DNA from: Candidatus Parabeggiatoa sp. nov. 2
GTDB taxonomy: Bacteria > Pseudomonadota > Gammaproteobacteria > Beggiatoales > Beggiatoaceae
Assembly (NCBI GenBank): GCA_002085445.1
Contig: NBMI01000034.1
Span: 1 to 55,259, forward strand
Reading direction: 5' to 3'
Length of the DNA stretch: 55,259 nucleotides
The notes beneath the pieces are model-generated. The model was not told where the DNA came from. It searched no databases and saw only the letters and a list, made by a program, of their open reading frames with translations. Each line of letters starts with the position of its first letter. Within the stretch, counting starts at the first letter, position 1. Both the position numbers and the translations under genes were made by a program. Below are positions 27,236 to 35,718 of this stretch, piece by piece.

Positions 27236-29353
27236 ATGAAAAAATTATTCTTACAAAGTTTACGATTCCGTACGATAGTTCTTGTGCTGCTAGGTGTTGT
27301 GCCACCTATGCTTGTTGCTATCTGGTATGCGAGTTCTCACGCGGCTCATATTATCCGCCAAGAGGCGAAAGACGCGCTCGCGTTGCGAGTGACTGACTTG
27401 GCTGATAATGTTTCAAGATGGGACAAGATGAATGTGTTGGCTGTGCGTAGTCTGAGCGAGAATCGTCAGTTTGCAAGCCTAGATGAAGAACAGCATCTAC
27501 CTAGCCTTTCTACCACTTACCGTCTTTACAGTGAGACATACGGTATCGCGACGCTTGATAGTGAAGGCGTTGTGATTGCTAGAGGCACCGGCAAAGTTAA
27601 AAAACGGAGTAACGTCAGCCGTCGTGAGTTTTTTAAACGTGTTCTGGCAGGTGAAGAAATTGTTCGCGATGCCAGCATATCTCGTTCTTTTAAAGTCCCT
27701 AGAATTCTCTTCGCGGCACCAATCCGCCAGCTTCCCACGCTAAAAATGGGTGATAAAGGAACATTAGTCGCCAAATTACAGAATAAACTCAAAGAACGAA
27801 AATACTATCATGGCGAGATTTCTGGTCTCTACGACGATAAAACAGCAGAGGCAGTCCGCCAATATCAAACAGAGTATTTTGGTTTGCCAGCGACGGGGAT
27901 TGCTGATCCTCTGACTTTTGATTTAATCAAGTATAAGGAACCTGTTAAGGAAACGAAGCAACCTCTTAAGGCCGCGAAGCAAGCTTTTTTAGAAAAGGAG
28001 CCTGGAAAAATCGTCGGTGTGGCTGTTATCGCTACCTTCCTAACCGATCTCAGTGACGTAGTTGGGGCTATCCGTTTAGGAAAGACCGGCTATGCTTTTT
28101 TGGTAGACGAAAAGGGTCAAGTCCTTGCCCATCCTGAACCAAAATACGTGACGGGAGATAAGCTAACAGATATCAGTCACTATCCGCCCGTCAAAACGAT
28201 CTTGGAAGGCAATACCGGCCTCTATTCCTTCATAGATGAAAACAGCGTAAAATGGTTATCTTATGGTGTTCATCTCCCCAACAATTGGAACGTTATCGCG
28301 CTACAACAAGAAGCAGAGGTATTGGAAAAAGAACGGTTTTTTTTGCAATTAGTCGTTATGATTGTCGTCGTTGCAGTGTTCAGCGTGATGATTTTGATAT
28401 GGTTACTAACGACTCAATTGCTGAAACCTATACTGAAGCTCACTGTCGCGGCCGAAACGCTTTCTCAGGGTGAATGGCACCAACACGTCACGGTTAAGTA
28501 TCAGGATGAAGTTGGGACGCTTGCTAACGGTTTTAATCAGATGGCTAAGCAGTTACGAATTTCATTCTCGATTTTGGAAGCAAAGAATGAAGAGGCCCAA
28601 AAAGCACGGGCGGATGCCGAGGAAGCTAACAAAGCCAAAAGTGTATTTGTCGCCAATATGACCCATGAACTTCGCACGCCCTTGAACGCTATTATTGGCT
28701 ATAGCGAGATGTTACAAGAAGAAGCGGAAGATATGGGTCAAGAGGACTTTGTCCCCGATTTGAAAAAAATAGCGAGTGCTGGTAAACATCTATTGGCGCT
28801 CATCAATGATGTTCTTGACTTTTCCAAAGTTGAAGCGGGGAAGATGGAACTCTATTTGGAGACGGTTGAGATTAGCACGATAGTAAGCGATGTAACTGGA
28901 ACCATTGAACAGGTAGTGGATAAAAATAACAATCGCTTGACTGTCAACTGTCCAGACAACTTGGGGACGATGTATGCAGACGTGACTAAAGTTCGCCAGT
29001 GTTTACTCAATATGCTGAGCAATGCCAACAAATTTACGGAGCGGGGCAGTGTGACTTTGGAGGTAAGCCGTGAGCGCCAAAATGATAATGATTGGATTGC
29101 TTTCAAGGTAAGTGACACCGGCATTGGTATGACACCAGAGCAGATAGAAAAAGTCTTCCAAGCTTTCATGCAAGCGGATGCGTCTACCACACGCAAATAT
29201 GGCGGCACTGGATTGGGATTGGTCATCACCAAGCAATTTTGCCAAATGATGGGCGGCGAAATCGGCGTTGAAAGTCAATTTGGCAAGGGCTCTACTTTTA
29301 CTATTCAGTTGCCTGCCAAAGTGAAGAAGCCTCTGGTGGAAACACCAAAATAA
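27236..29353 (+). CDS. Sensor histidine kinase with peptidoglycan-binding domain inside its Cache sensor
   Basis: 705 residues. TM1 (about 12-31) and TM2 (371-395) enclose a periplasmic double-Cache domain whose two parts (about 40-165 and 250-365) are separated by a peptidoglycan-binding domain of the PG_binding_1 type (about 166-232: LKMGDKGTLVAKLQNKLKE, DDKTAEAVRQYQ, LPATGIADPLTFDLI) and a lysine-rich linker. Then come HAMP (396-448), HisKA with His477 in NMTHELRTPLN, and HATPase_c (NANKFT, DTGIGM, GGTGLGLVIT). There is no receiver, and no response regulator gene is adjacent. The domain is on the right side of the membrane to touch murein, so I infer a cell-wall-linked sensor. The kinase core differs clearly from the HK1-HK5 family. 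Confidence 0.92.
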   Translation: MKKLFLQSLRFRTIVLVLLGVVPPMLVAIWYASSHAAHIIRQEAKDALALRVTDLADNVSRWDKMNVLAVRSLSENRQFASLDEEQHLPSLSTTYRLYSETYGIATLDSEGVVIARGTGKVKKRSNVSRREFFKRVLAGEEIVRDASISRSFKVPRILFAAPIRQLPTLKMGDKGTLVAKLQNKLKERKYYHGEISGLYDDKTAEAVRQYQTEYFGLPATGIADPLTFDLIKYKEPVKETKQPLKAAKQAFLEKEPGKIVGVAVIATFLTDLSDVVGAIRLGKTGYAFLVDEKGQVLAHPEPKYVTGDKLTDISHYPPVKTILEGNTGLYSFIDENSVKWLSYGVHLPNNWNVIALQQEAEVLEKERFFLQLVVMIVVVAVFSVMILIWLLTTQLLKPILKLTVAAETLSQGEWHQHVTVKYQDEVGTLANGFNQMAKQLRISFSILEAKNEEAQKARADAEEANKAKSVFVANMTHELRTPLNAIIGYSEMLQEEAEDMGQEDFVPDLKKIASAGKHLLALINDVLDFSKVEAGKMELYLETVEISTIVSDVTGTIEQVVDKNNNRLTVNCPDNLGTMYADVTKVRQCLLNMLSNANKFTERGSVTLEVSRERQNDNDWIAFKVSDTGIGMTPEQIEKVFQAFMQADASTTRKYGGTGLGLVITKQFCQMMGGEIGVESQFGKGSTFTIQLPAKVKKPLVETPK

Positions 29354-29505
29354 TCGGCCTCCACGCCAGCCAATCGCTAAAGCGATTATCTCGCTCCGCT
29401 CGTTACTGCGTTTGGCTAAAAGCGAAAGTACCCTAAAGGGTACTGGCAATCAATGGGTAAGTACTGAAGCATAAATTTTAGGGTATTTATCGATAAGCCA
29501 ATATC

Positions 29506-29607
29506 GAAGGGGCAACCATAAAGAAGGGGCAACCATAAAGAAGGGGCAACCATAAAGAAGGGGCAACCATAAAGAAGGGGCAACCATAAAGAAGGGGCAA
29601 CCATAAA
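29506..29607. repeat. Six tandem 17-bp GGGGCAACCATAAA units
   Basis: Six perfect tandem copies of a 17-bp unit containing AGGGGCAACCATAAAG, ending 26 bp before the STAND NTPase start codon. The unit is half of the palindromic ggggcaat family. No gene is seen in 29354-29633; a CGCTAAAGCG and a CCCTAAAGGG hairpin lie at 29374 and 29431. Confidence 0.9.
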
Positions 29608-29633
29608 GTAATATTAAATAAGGATGTCAAAAC

Positions 29634-31523
29634 ATGAACTTAAGCAAAATTGTCGATAACAAATCGCTGCAACTGCAATACATTACTGATGACGCGGGGA
29701 AAAGAAAGGCCGTCATTTTGCCTCGGAGTCAGTTTGAAGAACTTCTGAAAAATGTGGCGAAACTGGCGAAACTGGCTGAAAGTCGTGAGCAATCCCTCTC
29801 GACTTCTCAGCCTCAAGAGACAACGCCTCAGAAAGCCGCCATTGCGAGTGAGGAAGAACTCTCAGAACACCAACTCGGCTTACTGAAACAACATTATGAG
29901 TTGTTGAATAGCATGTTGGGGGATTTGCAATATTACAAAAGCCTTAAAACGGATCTTGAGCGTAAAATCCATTTACAACGAGTCATCACCAATCTGGATA
30001 CTGAACTCAAAAACGTTAAAACTCAGTTAGGAGAACTCAAGAAACAGACTAAGCCAGCCAGCTTGCATCAGGTTCCTGAATTACCCAGTCATTTTGTGGA
30101 AAATGCGTCACTCTTCAATGAGATTAAAACCAGATTGCTCGCAGAAGCCACTGATAAACAAAAACCGCCTCTTGTCCTTAAAGCCCCTAGCGGCATGGGA
30201 AAATCGGTGATGGCAACCGCTTTGGCGCGGGATACGGAGATTCGACAGGAGTTTTCAGAGGGTATATTTTGGATCCGTTTAGGGAGTGATGCCGATTTGC
30301 TGGCTTACCAAGTCACGCTTTTCCATGCGCTAGGTGAAACCACGACTGATATTTTTGACGTGGAAGAAGGCACTAAGCGTTTGCGTGAATTATTTGCCGC
30401 TCGCGCCTGTTTGCTGATTTTGGATGATGTCTTGGACGCACAAGACGTTTTGGCATTTAATATCGTCGGGGAACATTGTCAACTGTTGATAACCAGCAGT
30501 GATAGCAATTTGTTAGACATTATTCAGTATTTTATAACGACGGCAAAGGGTTATGAAATAAAACTGTTCACAACCAAGAAACAAGCTGTAGAATTTTTCC
30601 TTGAGTGTGTGGATCGAGAAGATGTGACGGCTTCCTCTGTACCTATCGACTTGGAAAAGTTGGTACACGCCTGTGGTTATTTGCCCTTGGCACTCCAGTT
30701 AATGGCAAGTGTGGCACGTAGCCAACCCTTGTCGGAGTGGGAAGCGTTGCTGGAGCGTTTACAAGATGATGAGTATGAATTTCCTGACAAATTTCCACGC
30801 GCTATGATGCAAGCACTGCACATCAATGTCGAGGCGCTGGGGGAGCCGGGTGACTATTACCTCACATTGGCCGTTTTTGGCGATTATTCGCGCATACCAG
30901 AATCGGTTGTCCTTATGTTATGGCGCTATCTGTACCAACTGGCAGACGACAAAGCCATTGCATTCATTGATGAGTTAGCTGAGAAAGGCTTGTTGGAAGT
31001 CTATGAAATTTCGTCCAAGAGATACTTGGGTTTGCATTCCTTCCAACATGACTATTTATTGGCGGAAGCGGAGTTGGATAAATTGCATAATCATTTGTTA
31101 GCCGCTTACCGTCGCCAATGTGATCAACATGGTTGGGTGAGTGGGCCTAACGATGGTTATTTTTTTGAATTTCTCTGTATGCACTTGTACCATGCGGAGC
31201 GTCATAGCGAATTAAAATCGCTCTTGATCGATTTCGATTGGATGCAGAACAAATTGCAAGCCACGTCCATACATGCTCTGCTGAATGATTATGAATGGTT
31301 GGAAGAGAAAGAGACTGAAATTGTCAAGAAAACTTTATATGAAGCCGCTCTTGTTTTAGCAAGCGATAAAGCCGAGTTGGCGAATCAACTGCTTGATCGT
31401 TTATGGCCTAAAAAAGCGTTGCGGGAGAACAAGGACTTCCAAGCGCTGCTTCGTCAAGCGAAAGATGCCTCCCCCAACTGGAAGTGGCTGCCTCATTTTG
31501 AAGAACAAAAGCCAAAAATTTAA
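29634..31523 (+). CDS. STAND NTPase with NB-ARC domain, sensor repeats absent
   Basis: 629 residues. The N-terminal strip (2-40; LQYITDDAGKRKAVILPRSQ) resembles Phd-type antitoxin N termini. A helical segment (about 75-140) resembles the effector-associated helical modules of cyanobacterial STAND proteins. NB-ARC follows (about 160-400): Walker A APSGMGKS with Lys190, Walker B LLILDD with Asp264/265, and CGYLPLAL. Then a winged-helix/helical part, and a C-terminal region (FDWMQNKL, LLDRLWPKKA) that in relatives precedes WD40 or TPR sensors. Here the protein ends with no such repeats. STAND proteins act as ligand-triggered switches, some in phage defence. A strong Shine-Dalgarno (AAGGA) supports the start. 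Confidence 0.85.
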   Translation: MNLSKIVDNKSLQLQYITDDAGKRKAVILPRSQFEELLKNVAKLAKLAESREQSLSTSQPQETTPQKAAIASEEELSEHQLGLLKQHYELLNSMLGDLQYYKSLKTDLERKIHLQRVITNLDTELKNVKTQLGELKKQTKPASLHQVPELPSHFVENASLFNEIKTRLLAEATDKQKPPLVLKAPSGMGKSVMATALARDTEIRQEFSEGIFWIRLGSDADLLAYQVTLFHALGETTTDIFDVEEGTKRLRELFAARACLLILDDVLDAQDVLAFNIVGEHCQLLITSSDSNLLDIIQYFITTAKGYEIKLFTTKKQAVEFFLECVDREDVTASSVPIDLEKLVHACGYLPLALQLMASVARSQPLSEWEALLERLQDDEYEFPDKFPRAMMQALHINVEALGEPGDYYLTLAVFGDYSRIPESVVLMLWRYLYQLADDKAIAFIDELAEKGLLEVYEISSKRYLGLHSFQHDYLLAEAELDKLHNHLLAAYRRQCDQHGWVSGPNDGYFFEFLCMHLYHAERHSELKSLLIDFDWMQNKLQATSIHALLNDYEWLEEKETEIVKKTLYEAALVLASDKAELANQLLDRLWPKKALRENKDFQALLRQAKDASPNWKWLPHFEEQKPKI

Positions 31524-31540
31524 TGACGGTGTTCCCGTTA

Positions 31541-31573
31541 AAAAATCCGATGTCTTAAAGACATCGGATTTTT
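31541..31573 (+). terminator. Rho-independent terminator after the STAND gene
   Basis: A perfect 15-bp inverted repeat, AAAAATCCGATGTCT paired with its complement around a TAA loop, ending in a run of T. It lies 18 bp after the STAND stop codon. The same stem with loop TGA recurs at 32666-32698. Confidence 0.75.
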
Positions 31574-31651
31574 AGCGATAGGCTTGTATTTATAGACGCA
31601 TAATGTAATACTAACCGTTCATTTTCACCTTTATTGAGGCCAGTCAAACTG

Positions 31652-32086
31652 ATGAAAAAACGACTTAACTTCTTGTTTTTGGGGCTACTTTTGGCGGCGG
31701 CCAATGCCTTTGCCGGCAATAATGCCGTTATCGGGCAATGGCAAACCATTGACGACAAAACCCGCGAACCGAAATCCATTGTTCGGATTTATAAGCAAGG
31801 TGATAAGGTTTACGGCAAAATCATTAAGTTGTTTCGTAAACCCGGGGAAGACCCCGATCCCGTTTGTGTGAAATGCACCGATGATCGCAAAGGCAAAAAA
31901 ATCATCGGCATGGTGATTGTTGATGGCCTGACGAATGACCGTGATGACTGGTCAGGCGGCACTATCCTCGATCCGGCTAATGGCAAAATCTACCGTTGCA
32001 AAATCTGGTTTGATGGTGGTCAACTAAAAGTCAGAGGCTACTGGGGCTTTTTCTACCGCACTCAAACTTGGCATCGTGTGAGATAG
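31652..32086 (+). CDS. Secreted DUF2147 family protein
   Basis: 145 residues. The signal peptide MKKRLNFLFLGLLLAAANAFA is cut before GNN. The mature protein starts with IGQWQTIDDKT and ends with GYWGFFYRTQTWHRV, both typical of the DUF2147 family, a small lipocalin-like periplasmic fold of unknown function. ATG 31652 was chosen because it gives a proper signal peptide; the frame is open to a TTG 18 bp upstream. It is flanked by the two identical terminator-like hairpins, so it is probably transcribed alone. Confidence 0.88.
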   Translation: MKKRLNFLFLGLLLAAANAFAGNNAVIGQWQTIDDKTREPKSIVRIYKQGDKVYGKIIKLFRKPGEDPDPVCVKCTDDRKGKKIIGMVIVDGLTNDRDDWSGGTILDPANGKIYRCKIWFDGGQLKVRGYWGFFYRTQTWHRVR

Positions 32087-32665
32087 ATTTTTCCATCACA
32101 TTAGGATCGGAAAAAATTTAACATTTCCCAACTTGCAAGGCAAGATTCACCTCGATAGAGAGGTTAGCGGTGTGTAAAACTTGAGGTATATATTTTCAGG
32201 TAAATAATTTCTTTGGCAACCACTGAAAGCGAAAGTCCCCTAAAGGGGACTAAATAATTATCTGAAAATCTATAGCTATTTTTTCGCCGATCCTTACTCT
32301 CCCTTCTCCGTTCGCGGCAAAAGTTTTTTCTGGAATTATTTTGCCGCGAACCCTTCCCCAGAGTAGAAACCAAACAAGTTTTTTAAGGAAACTTGGTTTC
32401 TTTTCACCTTCTCCGATTCATTTATGTTAACAAAAGTTAACAATAGCACTCCATCGAGTGGGTGAATCTACTCATCGCTTACCGAAAATGGGAGATAGCC
32501 GCTTTATACAATCTGAATTCGCGGCCAGCAAAAGCAAATTGATAGATTGTAAGTCTCTGGTAAAACCCGTACGGAATGGTGAGTACTGAACCAGATACCT
32601 GCCGCTTTCTAACCAGAAAATTCTAAAAAAAACTCTCTTCAAAGTCAATAATTTTTGCCCAATTT
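32087..32665. repeat. Inverted-repeat element and AAGTTT hairpins
   Basis: No gene is seen. At 32191-32270 an element has inverted ends AGGTAAATAATTT / AAATAATTATCTG and a CCCCTAAAGGGG hairpin inside; a second copy is at 48677-48757. Positions 32300-32400 have GCGGCAAAAGTTTT and AAGTTT/AAACTT inverted pairs. The remainder (32400-32640) is unremarkable. Confidence 0.7.
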
Positions 32666-32698
32666 TAAAAATCCGATGTCTTGAAGACATCGGATTTT
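32666..32698. terminator. Second copy of the AAAAATCCGATGTCT hairpin
   Basis: The same 15-bp stem as at 31541-31573 but with loop TGA, followed by Ts. It is next to an AAGTTTCT/AGAAACTT hairpin (about 32711-32728). Its place, 580 bp past the DUF2147 gene and 60 bp before the next start, fits a repeat as well as a terminator. Confidence 0.5.
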
Positions 32699-32760
32699 TT
32701 GTGTGCGAAAAAGTTTCTTGAAGAAACTTGGTTTCTTGATTCCATGTGTGAAATTTGAGA

Positions 32761-33981
32761 ATGAAAATTTTTTCATATTTTTTTAGGGCTGGACTGTTCC
32801 GCCTCGTCGGCCGTTTGCTGACAATAGCAACTGTCTTGCTTATATTGTTAGCTGTTATCGGTCATACTGTTCGTGATCGCACTGTTGAGTTGGCTTTGTT
32901 GATGTATATTCCGCTTTTGCCGCTCGGTTTGTGGGCCATTCTGTTGGATGGGTTGCAGGCCGGCCGTAGTTGGCCCAGTTTTCGTTTTAGTTTAACTTTC
33001 ATAGGCTTAGGCCTGATGAGTTGGGGTGGCCTGTCGATGCTGGGAACCGGTGGCGCTGAAACCGATTTAGGGCCTAGCACTAAGGTGAGTGTGCTGCATT
33101 GGAATGTGTATTGGGGTGGTAGAAAAAATAGCTGGAAGTCATCCATAAGCCAAGACATTATGCGGCACAATCCTGACATCGCTATTCTCAGCGAAACGCC
33201 GTCAAAATATCGGCTTAATTTCCTCCTCAAACCAATGGGGTGGTCTACGATTATGTATGAGGAAACACGGGGTAATCCGTTAGCCGTTTGCTCGTCGTGG
33301 CCGCTACGCTTTGAGCGTTATGTGAAAATCAGAGGCGCTGATGCGATGACAGTTATAGTCACGGTGCATGGGCAACCCTTGCGCGTGTTGGCGGTGGATG
33401 GTGGGCGCAATATGTCGAAAAAGTTCCAGGTGTTGTCGAAACAGGTATTGCCGAGATGGCGAGTGCCTATGTTAACCGATATTGTTCAGACGATTGAAGC
33501 GTACCATGCCAAGGGCCAACCTGTTGATATTATTGCCGGTGATTTTAACGCGATTAGTCGCAGCATTGGTTTTGATAGGTTTGCTGATGCTGGCGGTGGG
33601 TATTATTTGGCTTCTAAGTTTTCTTGGAATTGGCGCGGTACTTGGAAATCCTATTTGCCATTGTATGATATCGATCATGTTTGGATACATAAGCGTTTTC
33701 AGGGATTGAGGGCGGAATTGTTTACTAATCCAATGAGTGATCATTATGGGCAATTGGTACAGTTTCAGTTAGTTGGAGTCCAAAGCTTTAGCTTTGGCAC
33801 AGTAAACTACAAGGATTCGTTAATCGATACGGATAATAACTACAAGGATTCGTTAATCGATACGGATAAAGATGTTGGAGTTCAAAGCTTTAGCTTTGGC
33901 ACAGTAAACTACAAGGATTCGTTAATCGATACGGATAAAGATGTTGTCGTCATTAGCTTTAGCTTTGGCACAGTAAACTAA
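32761..33981 (+). CDS. Endonuclease/exonuclease/phosphatase family membrane protein
   Basis: 406 residues. Three N-terminal membrane segments (about 15-35, 43-62, 73-93) precede an EEP domain with all expected motifs: LHWNVYWGG, SETPSK, AGDFNA, YDIDHVW and the final SDHYGQ histidine. The family cuts nucleic acids or phosphoesters; here the active site would face the periplasm. From about residue 338 (33772 on) the protein is made only of translated intergenic repeats: GVQSFSFGTVNYKDSLIDTD units in tandem. ATG 32761 was preferred to a TTG six bases upstream. The substrate cannot be told from sequence. Confidence 0.85.
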   Translation: MKIFSYFFRAGLFRLVGRLLTIATVLLILLAVIGHTVRDRTVELALLMYIPLLPLGLWAILLDGLQAGRSWPSFRFSLTFIGLGLMSWGGLSMLGTGGAETDLGPSTKVSVLHWNVYWGGRKNSWKSSISQDIMRHNPDIAILSETPSKYRLNFLLKPMGWSTIMYEETRGNPLAVCSSWPLRFERYVKIRGADAMTVIVTVHGQPLRVLAVDGGRNMSKKFQVLSKQVLPRWRVPMLTDIVQTIEAYHAKGQPVDIIAGDFNAISRSIGFDRFADAGGGYYLASKFSWNWRGTWKSYLPLYDIDHVWIHKRFQGLRAELFTNPMSDHYGQLVQFQLVGVQSFSFGTVNYKDSLIDTDNNYKDSLIDTDKDVGVQSFSFGTVNYKDSLIDTDKDVVVISFSFGTVN

Positions 33982-34080
33982 ACTACAAGGATTCGTTATA
34001 TTTGCGCTTTTCATCCTGCCAAACTAAAGTTTGGACGACTGCCAAACTAAAGTTTGGACTCCTGCCAAATGTGAAATTGA

Positions 34081-35028
34081 TCAAGTGCCCGCAATACGTT
34101 GATAATAACGCGCTCGGTAAAGCAAACGTTGTTGATTAGCGTCGTCTGAATCGGTAAATCCTGATCGATCATGCAACACATTATTACTAATAAGGCCTTG
34201 TCCAGCTTGCAAAGTGGCCCGAAAAATATAAGGAGATTCACTGTCTAACAAGTTTTCCAAAAATCGCACGGCCGCGATAGTGGTTCTATCCGGTTTCCAA
34301 TTAATAGAGCGTGTCCGTTTAGTGTAACGCATGTGTAAATGGCCGCTAGGCGTTAACGAAAAAACCGGGCCACAACGGGTAGGGCGGATTGTCGCGCCAG
34401 TTGTCACGTTGGCTGGAATACACATCACTGCAAGCTGCATCAGCGCCTGGATATATTCGGGATTTTCGTCCCGTAGCAAGATGTAAGCAATTTCGTGATC
34501 CAGCAAGGCATTTTCACCGCCTTCTTGGGCAGCACGGCGCACACAATGCAATAACAAACCATAAATCTGCTTATCAGGTGAATTGTAATAGCCATCCGTG
34601 TGCCAGTGAATAGGCCGATTAGTATAAGGAATATAAGTTTGTCGCCTTCCTTCCTCTGCCACCGTTAAGGATGTAATACTATCATCATCCGCACACATAT
34701 TGCTATCTAATTGAGTGAGATTGAATTGTTTACCCAATTCGCGGATAACGGCTTTGTCCTCATCTTTTACGGGACTCACATAAATGGCCATATTGGCAAC
34801 TCGGCAACGTGCTAAAATCGCTTCATGTTCCGCACGACTTAACTGACGTGGATCGTTGACTTCTACCACCAACTCTGACAACTCGCTGGGGTAATTTTCC
34901 AATTTACGCGCACGCCACGTTTGGTAAGCGTTATCATTGTCCAAATTAAATGGGCTTGAATTATCTATTTTATCTGTTGGTTGAGTCAAAATATTTCTCC
35001 ATCTGTAATCGCTTGGGGCGAGTGACAT
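34081..35028 (-). CDS. TauD/TfdA-type Fe(II)/2-oxoglutarate dioxygenase
   Basis: 315 residues. The iron-binding triad is visible: His143 and Asp145 in HWHTDGYY and distal His286 in NNVLHDRSGF, followed by Arg-rich RLLYRARYYQR, the usual 2-oxoglutarate-binding side. GGENALLDHE matches the family core. Relatives hydroxylate small acids, taurine or betaine-like compounds; the substrate is not predictable here. It stands alone between repeat blocks. The start codon ATG 35028 has no clear Shine-Dalgarno. Confidence 0.85.
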   Translation of the reverse strand: MSLAPSDYRWRNILTQPTDKIDNSSPFNLDNDNAYQTWRARKLENYPSELSELVVEVNDPRQLSRAEHEAILARCRVANMAIYVSPVKDEDKAVIRELGKQFNLTQLDSNMCADDDSITSLTVAEEGRRQTYIPYTNRPIHWHTDGYYNSPDKQIYGLLLHCVRRAAQEGGENALLDHEIAYILLRDENPEYIQALMQLAVMCIPANVTTGATIRPTRCGPVFSLTPSGHLHMRYTKRTRSINWKPDRTTIAAVRFLENLLDSESPYIFRATLQAGQGLISNNVLHDRSGFTDSDDANQQRLLYRARYYQRIAGT

Positions 35029-35076
35029 TGTTCATAAAAATAACGAGTACAGTAAAGCGGAAGTTTCCATACCACC

Positions 35077-35472
35077 CCAACGCCAACGGCTAAAGCCGTT
35101 GTCTAAAAGCTTAAGTACCCTAAAGGGCACTGCAAGAGGGTGTTCCCATACCACGCCAACGGCTAAAGCCGTTGTCTAAAAGCTTAAGTACTCTAAAGGG
35201 CACTGCAAGAGGGTGTTCCCATACCGCGCCAACGGCTAAAGCCGTTGTCTAAAAGCTTAAGTACTCTAAAGGGCACTGCAAGAGGGTGTTCTCATACCGC
35301 GCCAACGGCTAAAGCCGTTGTCTAAAAGCTTAAGTACTCTAAAGGGCACTGCAAGAGGGTGTTCCCATACCACGCCAACGGCTAAAGCCGTTGTCTAAAA
35401 GCTTAAGTACCCTAAAGGGCACTGCAAGAGGCTGTTCCCATACCACGCCAACGGCTAAAGCCGTATAAGCTA
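35077..35472. repeat. 73-bp tandem repeat, about five and a half units
   Basis: Head-to-tail 73-bp units with few differences, each containing the hairpins AACGGCTAAAGCCGTT and CCCTAAAGGG (or CTCTAAAGGG) and the linker GCAAGAGGGTGTTC. The whole gap 35029-35718 has no gene. After the array, the TATACGGAACGTACTT 16-mer (about 35539) and period-7 TTTTTCA/TTTTCAG units (35632-35661) precede the rhomboid gene. Confidence 0.9.
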
Positions 35473-35718
35473 TTTTAGGGCAACAACCCTAATCCATGAA
35501 CGAAATGGGTGTAATGGCTGCATTCCCAAAAGCACTTCTATACGGAACGTACTTCAAATCGGTGAAAATGACAAAATGAACTTTTAAGAAAATTCATAGA
35601 AAAATTATAGACTTCTCATTGATTTAATCAGTTTTCATTTTTCAGTTTTCATTTTTCATTCGTTTATCCCCGTCATTCGTTGTACTACTCCCAAACTTTT
35701 GACTGGAGCATTATTTAA

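Noticed and set aside
35077-35472. CRISPR array or integron
   Set aside because: The 73-bp units are near-identical throughout; there are no unique spacers and no integrase.
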